A DNA stretch of 64,000 bases from Antennarius striatus (lineage: Eukaryota > Chordata > Actinopteri > Lophiiformes > Antennariidae). Numbering within the stretch: position 1 is the first letter of the stretch; every line of letters begins with the position of its first letter. Below are positions 27,092 through 40,597 of this stretch, one piece after another. A program made the position numbers and the translations under genes. The stretch spans positions 4,787,001 through 4,851,000 of the forward strand of contig NC_090783.1 in NCBI RefSeq assembly GCF_040054535.1, written 5' to 3'. A model generated the notes under the pieces. The model saw only the letters and a program-made list of their open reading frames with translations, was not told the origin of the DNA and did not search any database.

Positions 27092-30000
27092 TATATATCT
27101 TATGTTTGACACCTATGTAGGCATGTGAATTGAAACCACCAAATTCATTCTTTATAATGGAAAAAAAAAAAAAGTCATTACAATTTTAAATTGTTTTAAA
27201 ATTGAGTCTTTCAAATTTCAAGACCGCAATCAGTTGTTTTGGAACTTCTGACCTATTGGCACCCGCTGCCCACTTCTGCTGTATGTGATCAACAGCAGAA
27301 AGTCTGAATCTTAACTTGCAGGTGTTATAACAGCAATTCTCTAATTTATTCTCTTAAATATCCCAGTGGGCCCTGAGACTGTAATATTAATCCTTCTGAA
27401 TCAATCTAAATGATTATAGCTAAATACTAGTGGCAGTAGCATTTCCCTACTTCTACCTGTGAAGTAGTGGAGCATTATGAGCTTTTTATAGTTTGAAAAG
27501 TTTATTATATTACATTAATATATACATTACTTTTCATTATATTGGAAAAATACATTGGCAATCTTGCAATGCCATTTTGCTGAAACAGAGAAAGTCTTCC
27601 ACAAGCCACATTTGTACAGGACTCCGACCGGTGCGAGTAAAATCGGCACATCTAAGTGCTTCCACGTGCTCCAGCGTATTTATGTCTGTGTGTCTTCTTG
27701 TAAAATGAGGGGAGGCAGAATTTTCCTGTTTGCTGCACCATGTCTCCACTGCCCCACAGTCACAGAAATCACTGGTTGTAGCAGGACAGATTGTTCATGA
27801 ATTTTGAATTGATCCTTTTGGCTTTTATGAATTAGAAATAATCTTCGCCAGAAGTTGTGCAAACGAGTGCCATTGACAGATAGCTTGGAGGGATTGCCGT
27901 GCAAAGTGGCAGAACAGGGTATGGGCAGGGTAGTTAAGTATGTGTTGTGTTCAATAGGTCCAAAACATATTTTAGCATAAAGGACATTTTGTCTCACAAA
28001 GTAGGGTGAAGTTATGCTGCAACTGCAGAAAGCATCATCTGTAAGTCTTTATAGGATACAATCGGTAAGAATCCATGAACTAACAAGTGCTGTCAGTACA
28101 TCCTGAGATTTATGTACAATAAAGCCTAATTACAGAAGCAATGAATGAGTCAGAGGTTCCCATAATACTATGCCTATCAAATCCTCCATCAAAACTTTTT
28201 TTTGCCTGAAAGTAATCTCCAATCTATTAATTATTTCCACTGTTTTAATAGTATATAAAGATGTTTTAGATCAATATTAATCTTCACAGTTAAAACATAA
28301 AAGAAGCTGAGGTCCTCCCAGTCCCAGTACATTCTGTACAGTGGTTCTGTGCTGAAATACGTAATGCAGAAATATATTGTTATGACCCCTCCAGTCACAC
28401 TTTACTGCCCTGCTGTTCCTGAGATCCAGATCCAGAGGCTGGATCTGAATGTCCGATGTGTCGTCTGGTGGAGCTCTCCTCTTCCCACTCGTCTTTAGGT
28501 TTTCAGCTCTTGCTTCCTTTTTCTCTGCAGCACAAGACCCGTGCTTCTTTAACTCCCAACAATAGTTCAGTTCTGATGAAAGTTCAGTCAGGAAGCACTT
28601 TTGTTTGCATCCTGTCTTTCACACCCCTCATTCATGCTCAGCATCAAATTCTTGCTTTTGGTGAATGTCGATTGAGAGATAAGCTCTTCTCATCAAATGG
28701 TAATATCCATCCAATAGCTTTCTGTCATCTTTTTAAATAACTTTACTTTGTAAAGATATTTAAAGTTTTTTTTTCTGTCTCTTGAGTTCATTCGTGCTGT
28801 TGTTGTGTGGACCCCTAAACATTCCAGACAGAGTTCAGCAATGGACTTTATTTCCCCCGCAGGGTTAGGACTCTGGGTCCACTCTGCTTGGTTGATAATG
28901 CAGCCTTGGTGTCATCAAACTCAGTCACGTTCACTGTAGGTCAGGGAATAAACTCTGATAACTGTTTATGTGACATCAACAGAGAGACACATCTTAATCA
29001 CTGTAATTTCTTTACACCACATATATAATGAAAAAGCTTTACTGTGTATTCTTAGTTTTATAAAAGGTAGGAAAAAATAATAAAAGTAGGAAAGACTGTG
29101 ATGCAGAGCTTCTGTGATATGCACTATGCTTTAGAAACAATCTTAAAAAAACACGCTTGAAGGTGAAACTAAAACATAAAAAGCTTTTATAAAGAAAAGA
29201 AAAAAGGAAGGAATTCTTTGCTTCCACTCATTTTTCTCATTGTGTTTACTGTTATATTGTATGGATTTTGCTTAAAAAAACAAAAAAACAACAACTTTAA
29301 CACAACTGACCCTGAAACGGTGGTTTGTCTTGTGAAGTACCTTTCCATGTTGATTAGTGTTGAACATATTTACTGTATCAACAAGGAAATCTGGATGAGC
29401 TTTGTGTGGAAAAGCTCTTTAGACCCTTGAGATCTTTTGTTATTTGTTTTTGAGTTTAATTCAATTCAGTTCTGGCAGGAAGCAAGGTTCCCACCGAAGT
29501 CAGCAGAGCTCTGTCTTACCCAAACGCCCTGGCTCACACCCTCTCTTTCCCCTCTTTCCCTCCTGACTTCTTAAAAGTTACTGGAACCTGAATGCAATAT
29601 GATTTCATGTAAGGAATATGAACCAGTTTCATATAGTTTATGACCCGGCTGAGACTTATCACCGTCCGGCTGAAACAAATAACAGTCCAACAGCTAGACA
29701 GCCGCCGCAATCTTCTGTTGCTTTTGGGCATTTTTCAACTTTGTGTATTAGGATTACATGGGTCTGCTAATTGTCTCTCTTTTCAGAGACAGAGTGTAAC
29801 TAATCTTTAGTTAATGGCACTTTCATTGGAAAGAAGTCTTTTAATGGTGAGAAGCTGCCACAGACACTCCACACTCATTTTTATTTAATGGATTCTGTCA
29901 AACATGGTTTGCACATTAATCAAATGCATCTTAAATTAGTGTCACTCCATTTACAGCAAATTTGTTTTACTTATGACCTTTATGACATCGTTTATAAGAA

Positions 30001-31606
30001 ACCAGAGACCGGTCATATGAAAGCTTTAAAAAAAAAAAATTTAAATAAGAGATCGTAAAAGGTTGTTTTCCTCGACCTCTTTTGGCAACACAGATGAGAA
30101 GAGAGTTATATGTATCAAATTCCCACCGTCCGATCTGTTCACATCCTGTCCGCTGACATTAGCAACCCTTAGGGCTCAGTTGCCAAGCAGGTCACAGTGT
30201 GCTTGAAATCACTCCCAGACGCCTTGTTCTCACTGACGCAAATGAAAAACAGAAGGGGCCTCCTTGACTTCCCTGAGAAACCAATATTATTATGATGGTA
30301 AAATAAATCTCCTTGCTCCGTGGAGTGGATGGAATGGAAAATTGTCAGTGGAAAGTGATTTATTTGGTATGAGCAGAAGCATTAATATGAGGTTAACATG
30401 TTAAATAAATCACATACAAATATATGAATTCCATTTTCTTACAGGATGTTCGTGAATTGCTTCGATTCATAGTGGTAAAATAATGCCATACACAAACCGT
30501 CTCCTCTGTACACAAGTGTGCAAAAACACTCCAACCAAAGTGTGAGCAAATTATACACACAGGGGTCACACACATGCTAGCGTGTCATCCAAAAACACAG
30601 GTTTACATGTATTCACATATCAAATAGTAAGGCAGTGCAAATGTTTGTGGTGTCTGAATATGGCTTCCAAAATATAAAGAATAGTTTGAATAGTTTTTTT
30701 TAGCTTTTGCCATATTTCTGGCTAAGCTACAGTCAATCATATTTATTGTACAGACATGAGTGTGGTTCCAGCCTCACCATCTAACTTCCGGAAAGTCAAA
30801 CTAGTCCTGCAGTATTTGAAGCTCCTACCAACACCAGTAAACCTGTTTTCCTCCGTCATTACACAGGTAATGTTGTCCGAGTAAAATACGTATTGTTACT
30901 GCAAAATAACACTTTATAAAAGTGGACACTAAATATGTATATATAATGTATATAATGTAAATATTCCATGGGTGATGCAGGCTTAAAAGAAACAACTATT
31001 GTTGGTTATTCACAGTATAAAGAAAAAAGGAAAAACCTTCCTGTCCATTTAGGTCTGTAGTTATACCAGAGATCACTGCTTTGACTTGTGCTTTGGAAAT
31101 ACAGAGTTGTATCTGCTCTAAAACCAATAACCCGATGTTGTATTTGTGCCTGGCATATTTTGGCTTATTCTGAGTCATGAAAACTTGCTTTTACATAAAT
31201 CCAAACTTCTGATGCGTGATCAAGAAGTTTGGAAGTCTGTGAATCTTCATGACCTTAACCAGAAATTTCCTTTTGTTCCTGAATCATTTGGGTTTGGATA
31301 AATCCCAGAACGTGTGATCCAAACAGGAAACAAACATTCCAATACATGATGACTAAGAGCAAAATCCACCTCTCCCAAGTTTAATGGAAAATTAATTGTT
31401 GCTCAAGTTAGTAACATGCTTTCCTGTTTTCCACCATCAATGAGTACTGAGTACTCCTGGGGACAACGCATACCCACATTCTCATCTCCCATCATTCCCT
31501 CTGACAGCAGGCAGTCTCCTTTTTTTCCTTCCTGCAGCTTTGTGAATCCTTCCCAGATGTGTTGCCCTTTAAAGGATTAGCACGCTTGGCTACTGATTAA
31601 AAGTAA

Positions 31607-31612
31607 TTTATT
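31607..31612 (-). other. ednra: Candidate poly(A) signal of ednra
   Basis: AATAAA on the minus strand is 355 bp downstream of the ednra stop codon and is the first canonical hexamer met. Mammalian EDNRA has a much longer 3' UTR, so this may be one of several sites. Confidence 0.35.
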
Positions 31613-31966
31613 GTCATTGTTCAGCTGCTTCCTGTCTGACAGTCCTCCTCTTCATCACCCTCTTCTTCTCTCACACTACAGCATCGCTGTCCTTGGTTGC
31701 GGGAATTGAAGAAGTTTGTTTTAGGACATTTTGCCTGCTGAGCGGATGGGGCATTTTCAGAGGGCCAAACATCACAACCATTGTTCATTCCTTCCTTCCA
31801 CTTCCTGATCCAACTCTGTCAGGACCATATATTGCTTCAGCTGTCCTAAGGATGTGCACGTCTTCTCTGAAAAAGTACTTTTTGATGTATAGCTATTTTA
31901 GGGTGAGTATTGTTTGCACGTAAAAGCTGCTGGGTTTGTGCTTGAATAGATTCCCCAGGCCAGAGA

Positions 31967-34900
31967 TCAGTCGCTGTCTTTCCTGATGCTGCGGTCGGTG
32001 TGGAGGTTGTTGGGCTCCGGGCTTTTGCACTGGATGCTGGTACCGTTCATGGGTCCGATGCTGCTCAGCTGGTTGTCCGAGTAGCACCAGCAGCACAAAC
32101 ATGACTTTAAGAGTATGTAGAGAAAGAAGAGAAAATTATTCAAAGGAATAGATTCACATTTGTGGCTTAGAGTTTTGATGTGTGTTTATATACAGGAAGG
32201 ATATAGGTAGCTAAATTTAGCACGAAAACAGCGTGGCAAATTTTGTAACACGTAAAATAGATCCTCTGGCTGGTGCCTCTAAAATGTGCAGCCTAACACA
32301 TAATTGTTGAATTCATAAAAATGTCAAATCGGACTAATCATGTAGATTTTTAGTTTATTTTTCTTTTACTTTAAGCAAAATCCAGGTTGCCTGCTTTATG
32401 CTGTTTTCAGTGCTCAATGTAATGCTAAACAAAGAGGATGAGTTCCTGTCCATAGATTCACATGCAACAGACAAATATGAGATTAATCAGTATTGCAACT
32501 CTTTCTGAGAAATAAATTATATTTATTTTCCAAAATATCAGACTGTGGTGTTAGTATAACCATTTCTACCAAATAAGTTTTTCCGTATAGCTATTCTCCA
32601 GTTTGCTGCTCCACAGCCTGCACATAACCCTGTCAACGGGTAAACTGGAGGCATGGTTTATCTCCAGCTTGGGCCCTTCTGACATTTGCAGTGTGTGACC
32701 TCAGCTATAAAGTGAATACATAAATCACCAGGCTGCTTTTACATGTAGGAGCATGGAATGCCATAATCGTCACAGAGTCTGTGTCAGGGACATAGGCCTG
32801 AAGTTCAGTGTTTGCTTTACTGGTTGGGCTAATCAGAAGTGTGTGTGTGCAAAAAAGATGGAGAGAGAGTGAGAGTGAGAGAGGGTGGGGCAAAGGGAGA
32901 GAGAGAAAACATGAGTTTTAACATCCGTCTATTGTGGGGACCGTCTTTACCTTGAAGCAGTTTTTAAACTTCTTGCTGACAAAGTAGAGAATGATGGGGT
33001 TTATGCAGGAGTTGATTGTTGCAAGGTTGATGCTAAAATAATCCATGACCAACAGGAAACTGAAAATGGAGAAAGTATTATGATTATTGTTATTTTCTTG
33101 GACAACATTGACCTATTTGGAAGCAATTTCCACAACAAGTAAAGTTAAAAATTTCCAACAAATGAAACCTTTTTTTTCCTGGCATTTAAGTAAAAAAAAA
33201 CAAAACTCAATCTACTATTGATCAGGATATATTTTCCTAATCTGTTCAAAGGGCGTAATTTATTCCACATATAAAGTATGAATATCGAACTCACAGAAGT
33301 CCAGCCTCTTCCTCTATAAGTATCTAAATGTGTAAGAGCTCATCCTACTGGAAACTCACTTGAGCAGCTCGCAGCGCATCGTGTCGTTCTGGTAATAAAC
33401 AGTCTTCTTCAGGATTCTGCTGAGGTGCAGGGGGAACCAACACAGGCCGAAGATGAGGACGAGGCAGAAGACGGCCTTCGCCACCTCCCTCCTCTGGAGC
33501 GAGTTTGGTTCCACCATTAGAGAGGAGATGGAAGAGTTTGTGTGACGGGGGTTTTAGAGGTTAAATCCATGCAATAAACACTGCTGGCTGAGTCAACGTA
33601 GATTCATTTTCACTCCCACACACAGCTGGCGCTTGGGAAAATGTCTTATTACAAATATTCCTCACTGTGATGTAAACACAGACCATTATGCAGGTTTATC
33701 AGCGTTAAAGGCCAGTTAGAAATACATTATTCAGACCTGTTTGAGGTGCTCGCTGAGGGCTATCCGAAGGCTGCCGTTCCTGTGGTTGAGCATCTCGCAA
33801 GTCATCAGCGTGTAGAACACGGCAGTGCACGCCAGAGGTAGACAGAAGTAGAAGCCAAACAACCACCAGTCCTTGGCATCTCTGTAGAACTGTGAGCACG
33901 CATGTGAAAACAGGAAATCACATTTAATTATCAGCGTAAGCTTGAAAGATGATCTTGATCTTTCTTTTTAACTTTTAACATACATACATACAATATCATT
34001 TCACTTTGATTCTCGCAATAATTCCCACACTTCTGTAAGTGAACATGTGTGCTTTATGTTATGCAGCAGAACTACTTCTGGCCCATCTGGCTCTTAAAAA
34101 CAGAAGCGTACAAATCAATAATACCACAATTTCAAAATTCCACTAACCCACGCCTATCCCATGATTTCCACTCAGAGCAAAAACAGAAGTGTTAAAGCAC
34201 ATCCACTCTTTTTTTGGTCTCGTGCTGAGTTTCAAAGTAGTGTTGCACAATTTGGTGTTGTTGTTAAATTTGCTGCTAAGATGTTAGATTTGCTCAGACA
34301 TCAGGAAAGGTTTGCAGAAATTTGAGGGAGATTACTCCAGCTTTTAACATATGGGATCAATGTGCACATATGGCTCACCTTGAGGTACCGGATTACAGGC
34401 CTCAGTAATTGCACTTGGCCTGCAATCAATTATGTGCTTCAAGGATGCAAACGAAATCCACAGTCCCTTGGGACTCTCTTTCATTTTGGGAGGAGTGAAA
34501 CTTAAGCATCGGTTTTCTTCACAACTGGGATGATATCCTATTTTTCCAATGTTCTGCCCAATGATTCATTTTGATGTTGCCCTAATGCATTAAAATGCCT
34601 TATATTGCATTATATTTCCCTGTAAACAAAGTAAGTCTGATAAATTAAAAGCACCCAATGACTCTAGAAACAAAAACACGCTTCTTGAAAACAGTGGAAA
34701 TATTGGCTGACCTTGCATCTTTACATTGACTAGTCTCTCTGCAGGTGGCTTCTATCCATGTTTTGTCTCTTTATTTCAAAAGTCATATCCCTTTCTGTAC
34801 AACTATCTTGACACAAAGTACCATACAGCACATCTTGGCCTCGGTGAAAGCAAAATATTGGAAGAATGAAGCACTTGGAGGCAATTTTCTAATCTGCAAA

Positions 34901-37900
34901 AATGATAAGAAAACGATGACAGCGTACCAGCATGAAATCTGTCTTGGGATTGAGCATGCACGTCCGAAATGTTTGGTTCCTGTAATTGAAGACGACGATG
35001 TCGAAGCCAATGGCCTCTGGTATTGCCAGGAAGAGCGACAGCATCCAAATGGACACAATCTCAACGATGGTCAACAGAGGGATGCCCACCCCCTGAACTC
35101 TGCTCCAGGACGCCACGGCCCTGTACCTGTGAAGGAAGAACGTAGAGTTAAAGATGGGATGGATTAGGAATATGAAATTGATTGGATTAATTAATTACTG
35201 TTTACTGTAATTATTATTAAATAGACATTTTAGTCAATTCATCATTTTTTTTCGTCTCTCCTGACTGACAAAGCCAACATTTCCTTTATTCATGGCATCA
35301 CACCAAACACAACAAACTGCTCAGTCAGCAAAGACGATCGAAATCTTATGAATTCATGAGGCGAGACAATCAATTGTTTATTTTAAATATCTAATATTTA
35401 TATTTTTGTGAAGCCTCCAACCAGACCGGCCCATGTTGGCAGAGGGGTCTGTCTGTTGTTGGCTTGTGTTTCCCATGCTCACAATATTTGTTTGCTTGTT
35501 TGTTTCATTAATGGAAACCACTTGTCGAAATGTTTTAGTAAAAACCTACATCAAGATTTTATGGCAAAAACAATATATTTTTCATGACGCATTTGAATTT
35601 CTCTGTTGAACAACATGGCGGCATTTATATTTTACTAAGCGGTTATGTATCCACCTTTTTCTCTTCTCCAACAATAAAACGATGCAGAAGAGTCTCAAGA
35701 CTTTTCCTGACACACACATACACACACACACATACACACACACACATACACACACACAGATAAGCTACATTTCCTGGAGACAAATGGAGAACACAACCAT
35801 GCAGACTCTCTTTTGCTCAAAGAGGACATTGACTACGTCTGCCAAGTTGGACCTTGGAGCCCAGTCGGAGCAGGCAGGCCTCTTATCTCTCAAGTTGAGT
35901 CTAGTGCAAAAAGTGAGATGACTCTCAGTTTCACAATCATCATTTATTCATCAGGGAATTTCTGTTAAGGTGCTATTAAAAAGTACTCACCAATCCAGTA
36001 TGCTATACCTGCTATGTGGACGGTGGTTTTCTGACATCACTGCAGAACATTTACTGCATGTACCGATACACACTTAATGAATGTCTCAAAATAGTTCCAT
36101 TAAAGAAGCAAATCATATCTTATAGTGGGCCTCCATCACCAACGCAACAACAACAACAAAAGGAAAAGGATCCCAGTGGGGGGGCGAATATTGACTGAGT
36201 ACTTCCCTGTAAGTGATCGTCAGCCCATCTCACCAGATCTTTACAAATCAAAACACCGATTCTTTTGTGAAACCAAATGGGTTTGATTTTATTTCCCCTC
36301 ATCAAAGGTGGTAAAATTGACGCTGCTTTTCAAACGATGATGAATATATAAAACCTGCTACCAGTGATACTAAACTATAATAGATGTCCGTCTAATAATG
36401 TCAAGCAGCACCGACCTGTCCACACTGAGGGCCCACAGGTTGAGAACTGTGATGCCCACAGAGGCTTTCTGCAGGAAGGGCACCAGCTTACACAGAAAGA
36501 GGCCGAAGGGGCTGTCGTCGAAAGGCCAGCGCGAGGCCAGGAGCTGGAGGAAGAAAAAAAACAAAACCCATCGTCATAAAGAGACTTAAACTTAATTTTA
36601 AAGTCTTCATCACGTGAATTGCTGTTTAGCTTGACGTCAGTATGATTTTGACGATTTTCATTGAGTTGCTTGTTTTATCAGTCAGTTCTAGTTTCACTTT
36701 AGAGGCAGAAACAGAGACGTTGTTAAATTCCGTGTAAGGCAAGTGAAATAAAAGGCAGAGTTTATCCTGACATAAACCATATGGAACCCGTCAGCTGACA
36801 AATCCTCACGCAGGGTTTGCAAAGCTTTTACGTGCCCTGGAAATAAAAACAAGAATAACTCACTATTATCTCTGAGCGGTTTCCACAACCTCTTATAATA
36901 TTACTTCCTCTGGGAAAGAAAGCCATAGGCGTGTGAGTTTGAAGCCTTTTGTTTCAATCACAGTGGATATGGCCCCTTTCCCTCCAGTGAGGTGTAACGT
37001 ATGTGAAACCTATTTCTCAGAGCTGAAACTAAAGGAAGAACTTCCCTTCTCTTCCTGGACGCTATTGTTTCCTTGTGCCGCTGAGGTTTCCCAGGAGCGC
37101 TGAAGAGCAGCGGACAGGAAAGGAGTCCTCGTCACAGTTTTCAGTCGACAAGTACGCGATTATTTTTAGGACCGTCGCAGCCTTGTGGATGCGTACGTGG
37201 GGCTTCAGCATGTTTCCAACAGTCTAAACATGGATTGTACTTTCTTTGCACATGAACAGTTCCCCCAGTGAAGGTTCTTCTGACCTCAAATCCCCAGTTA
37301 ATACTTCCAAGGTTACATTCTCCTTTTTCACTTGTAGAAATGGGTTGATTGATCACCCAGCTTTGCCACCGCACTTAATTGCTATACAACATATGACTCT
37401 GTTTACTCATGTAAATCGACAGCAGACAGGAGTCCTAAACATAATCTGTCATACTTTAACGCTTCACATTTCAAAGACTCAAACCCAGAGGTAAACAAAA
37501 CGTGTACAAACAGAACTGAAAGCACAAACAGACTGATGAGACAATTTACTGCTACCTTTTGATCTGATACTGTTAAAATTTTGATTGTCTGAATACAAGA
37601 AATGCTCACAAACACAAGAATAAAATAATCTTTTTATTTTAATTGGAACCATCTGAGAGCTAAAACGACTGGTGTATATATTTTTAGGCTCACTTATTTG
37701 GAATAGAATATTTAAGGAAGGGCTTTTGATAAAGAAGTTCAAAACTCCACAAGTGATTCATTACATGCGGAGCACCAATTTCTCATAAAAAAAGAAAAAA
37801 AACAACAACTTTGAGATAAGGCTTGTGACTAATGTGCCAGGTCAGAACAAGGCCAGGAGGATGTGCGACTACAGCTTGATTCCCATGTTTATTTAAACAA

Positions 37901-38623
37901 GTCATATCCCTGAACCTCTCATCACTAATCTGCTCACACGAGGACGATAACGCCGAAATGATTACACTTTCCCGTATATTTGCGCACTCTCTGCCACTCC
38001 CCCCTTTCTCTCCCCCCCTCCCATTTCTACCCTTGTAATACTTCATCTCAGCAAGTCGCCTCCATTGCGGCCACATTTTATCATGTCACTGTACGGAAAC
38101 GAAAATAAGAACGCAAAACTGCCTTAGAATGGGAAGAAAAATGTACCTTGTAGACATTGATGGGTAAATCAATGATTATGTACATGAGGTCACCCAGGGC
38201 CAGACTGGCGATGAGGGCGTTCGGCCCGTTCCTCATGCACTTGTGCTGGTATATAATCCTCAGGAGCGCCGCGTTGCCGACCAAACCGACCACGAACACC
38301 AAAGTGGAAATTGCGGTGTTGATATACTTAAAATAGTTCTTAATGGTGGTTGCTGTGATGCACATGGGAGCTGGGACTGGCCTCTTTGAGACAGTTTGAT
38401 TTGCAGAGACCACAGGTTGTGCATCGACCCCTGGGGGCCCCTGGCGGACTTCAGGCCACGCACTGGGGCTGACCGTGCTGTAGAAACTTGGAGACTGGAG
38501 GGTGGAGTGGACCAGAACACCGGGGAGAGGATCCTTCTCTGCTTCAGCTCTGTATATCTGGCACATTCCTCTGGCTGCCATACACGCCATGAGAACTAGC
38601 ATATGCACAGTCGGGCCCCCCAT
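31967..38623 (-). CDS. ednra: Endothelin receptor type A
   Basis: This is a class A GPCR for endothelin-1 that couples mainly to Gq and controls vascular tone and neural-crest (jaw) patterning. Seven coding exons in transcript order are 38147-38623, 36416-36543, 34928-35126, 33737-33889, 33360-33493, 32951-33059 and 31967-32104, giving 445 aa (human 427). A signal peptide (about 1-21) precedes a variable extracellular tail with an N-glycosylation site (N74). Then come TM1 (about 99-125, GN at 115-116) and TM2 (ASLALGD, D144). The C177-C258 disulfide pair, DRY (201-203), CWFP (337-340), the family's NPxxLY variant (384-389) and the palmitoylation cluster SCLCCWC (401-407) are all present. Position 196, just before ALSVDRY, is tryptophan where I expect cysteine. 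The start codon is 51 nt after a splice acceptor (exon begins 38674), implying an upstream non-coding exon, as in human. Which teleost duplicate (ednraa or ednrab) this is cannot be settled here. Confidence 0.95.
35710..35759. repeat. (CA)n/(CATA) microsatellite in ednra intron
   Basis: This is a CA-dinucleotide array with regularly spaced cata interruptions. It lies in the intron between ednra coding exons 2 and 3. Confidence 0.95.
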
Positions 38624-38674
38624 GATGGAAAGATACGTTAAATTTGCTGATTGAAAGACGGTCTTGATGTATCA
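38624..38674 (-). other. ednra: ednra 5' UTR segment with upstream splice acceptor
   Basis: On the minus strand a pyrimidine-rich tract ending in ctccag immediately precedes 38674. It leaves 51 nt of untranslated sequence before the start codon. The start-codon exon is therefore not the first exon. Confidence 0.65.
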
Positions 38675-39770
38675 CTGGAGGGAAAAGAAAATCATACTTT
38701 TCAGGCAACATGTGGGGGGGAAAAAAAAAAACAATAAGCAAAACAACTTTTTTCCAAATGGGATAAGTTAAATAAAGATCCGCGAGGGAGTAAAATAAAC
38801 TTGAAAAATGTTTTGACAAGGTCGCGCATATGGGAGACACCAGGGCTAATTACAGCCAGTGAGTTATGGATGAGGCATCAGCAGAGCGCGCTGGACATCT
38901 TGTCTGTTCTCTGTAATTCCTGGAAGAAGCAGCTACTGGTTATATCTCTGTGTCAATAATACTGGAGCCACACAGTGAGGCTTTGCATCCTCTTATTCTC
39001 ACAGCAAGCCCTTGGCAAATGTTTAGAGTGATTTTGCCTGTTTTCTTGCTTCTTCCTTCTGTTTCTAATTTAGAGAGGTTTAGACAAGCACTTTGCAAAA
39101 ATAATAACTTCTTTAAAGTGCTGCAGCTCTTATTTCCAGTTGAAAACTTTATATTAAATAAAGAATCTGAGGTCAGAATCTGAGTCCTTTGGTTTTCTTC
39201 TGATTTACTGTGTCAAGCATATCTGTACATACAGTATCTTCACATTAAAAAGGAACAGCAACTAAGTTTCTGGACAAAATCAGGGTATCTCATTCTGTAA
39301 ATCTCCTGGTAAAGAGCAGATAAAGTTTCAAACTGTCAGATCGAAGCCCTTTTCATCGTGTCACAGCACAGGCAACTCTTCTAGCCCAGAGTTGTTCCTG
39401 TTCAAAGTCCCAGCTGTCACCAAGTACACAAAGAACTATTTAGCAGCCAGCCCTTCAAGTAGCATCACAGTTTAGCATCAGCATGACACTGCTGGGATCT
39501 GTGACAGCATGCAAACTGATCCAGGCATAAATAATAAATATGTTTGGTTTTCACCTACCTCTTCTAAAATGTCTGCCTGGCCCCCTTGGAAACCGTCAGG
39601 CAAACTTTCGGCTAAAGCCCCCAGACATCTGTATCACATCACATGAGTAATTAACGCACTATCAAAGCTGCAGCGTATCCCACTTGGTTTGAGCAATGCA
39701 CCCGTCTGCTCCGAGGTGCCTTCACATTATGGCTCAGAGTTTCCTGTGGAGAGTTTGCAGCATGTCTGAG

Positions 39771-39833
39771 TGTGTGTGTATGTGTCTGCTGTGTATGTGT
39801 GTGTGCATGCATGTGTGTGTGTGTGTGTGTGTC
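39771..39833. repeat. Imperfect (TG)n microsatellite
   Basis: A TG array is interrupted by ta, ctgc and catgca units and ends in a pure TG run. It lies about 1.1 kb upstream of the ednra start-codon exon. Confidence 0.93.
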
Positions 39834-39971
39834 AGAGCACCAGTGAAACACTTTGACTGGGTGGGATAGTCAATCTCCACCTCCCTTTGGTAACAGACTG
39901 GGCCCCCCTTTTGGAAACATCACTCCCCTTTCTCCTATGTCTCAGAGGCTGACAGTCATCTCCAAGGCAGT

Positions 39972-39973
<2 letters not shown>

Positions 39974-40025
<52 letters not shown>
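39974..40025. repeat. (CA)n microsatellite, about 26 units
   Basis: This is a pure CA dinucleotide array 140 bp from the TG array at 39771-39833. The two opposite-strand arrays could pair with each other in single-stranded DNA. Confidence 0.97.
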
Positions 40026-40027
<2 letters not shown>

Positions 40028-40527
40028 GGGCAGGGGCATCTGGGAGCCCAACACCCTTCCAATCTGCCCCTTTTGCTTAAATCCCTCCTACCCCCTCTTT
40101 GAATACCTCCCCACCTCACATTGTGTCTTGTATACATTACATGTAACTGTTTCCTCACAGGAGGGGCAGCACAGATTAGATGGAAACGAGGAAGCACGAG
40201 GAAGTCAGTGTCCATGTTGTGATGCTTTGTGTTCCTTAATTTGTGAGAGGGAAACGGAGGCAGGAAGTGGGAGGCAACCACCAGCCGGCTGCAACTTTTA
40301 CAGACTAACCGCTGTCTGGGTGGTCGGACCACATCACTTTTTTTTTTTTTTTTTTAGCTCATTAACTTCACGTTCACGGTTGTTATAAAGGTTTCTATTC
40401 ACTCACCATTGTGCAGTAAATTATAAGGAAGAGGGAAGCAGCAACGTCTGCACGAACAGTCCCTTCAATTCCGCGGCAATTACAAAATGTCAAACTGCGT
40501 TTCAAAAAAACAACAACAAAAAACACA

Positions 40528-40597
40528 ACAGCATCCCAAACAAATGCCTGTTTGGGATGCTGTCTTCTCCTCTCATGCCCGATTAAGAGGAGAAGAC
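40528..40597. repeat. Two back-to-back perfect hairpins
   Basis: Hairpin one has a 15-bp perfect stem, acagcatcccaaaca (40528-40542) pairing with 40549-40563 across a 6-nt loop. Hairpin two has a 12-bp perfect stem, gtcttctcctct (40562-40573) pairing with 40586-40597 across a 12-nt loop. The two stems share two bases at their junction. No coding role is apparent. Confidence 0.9.
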
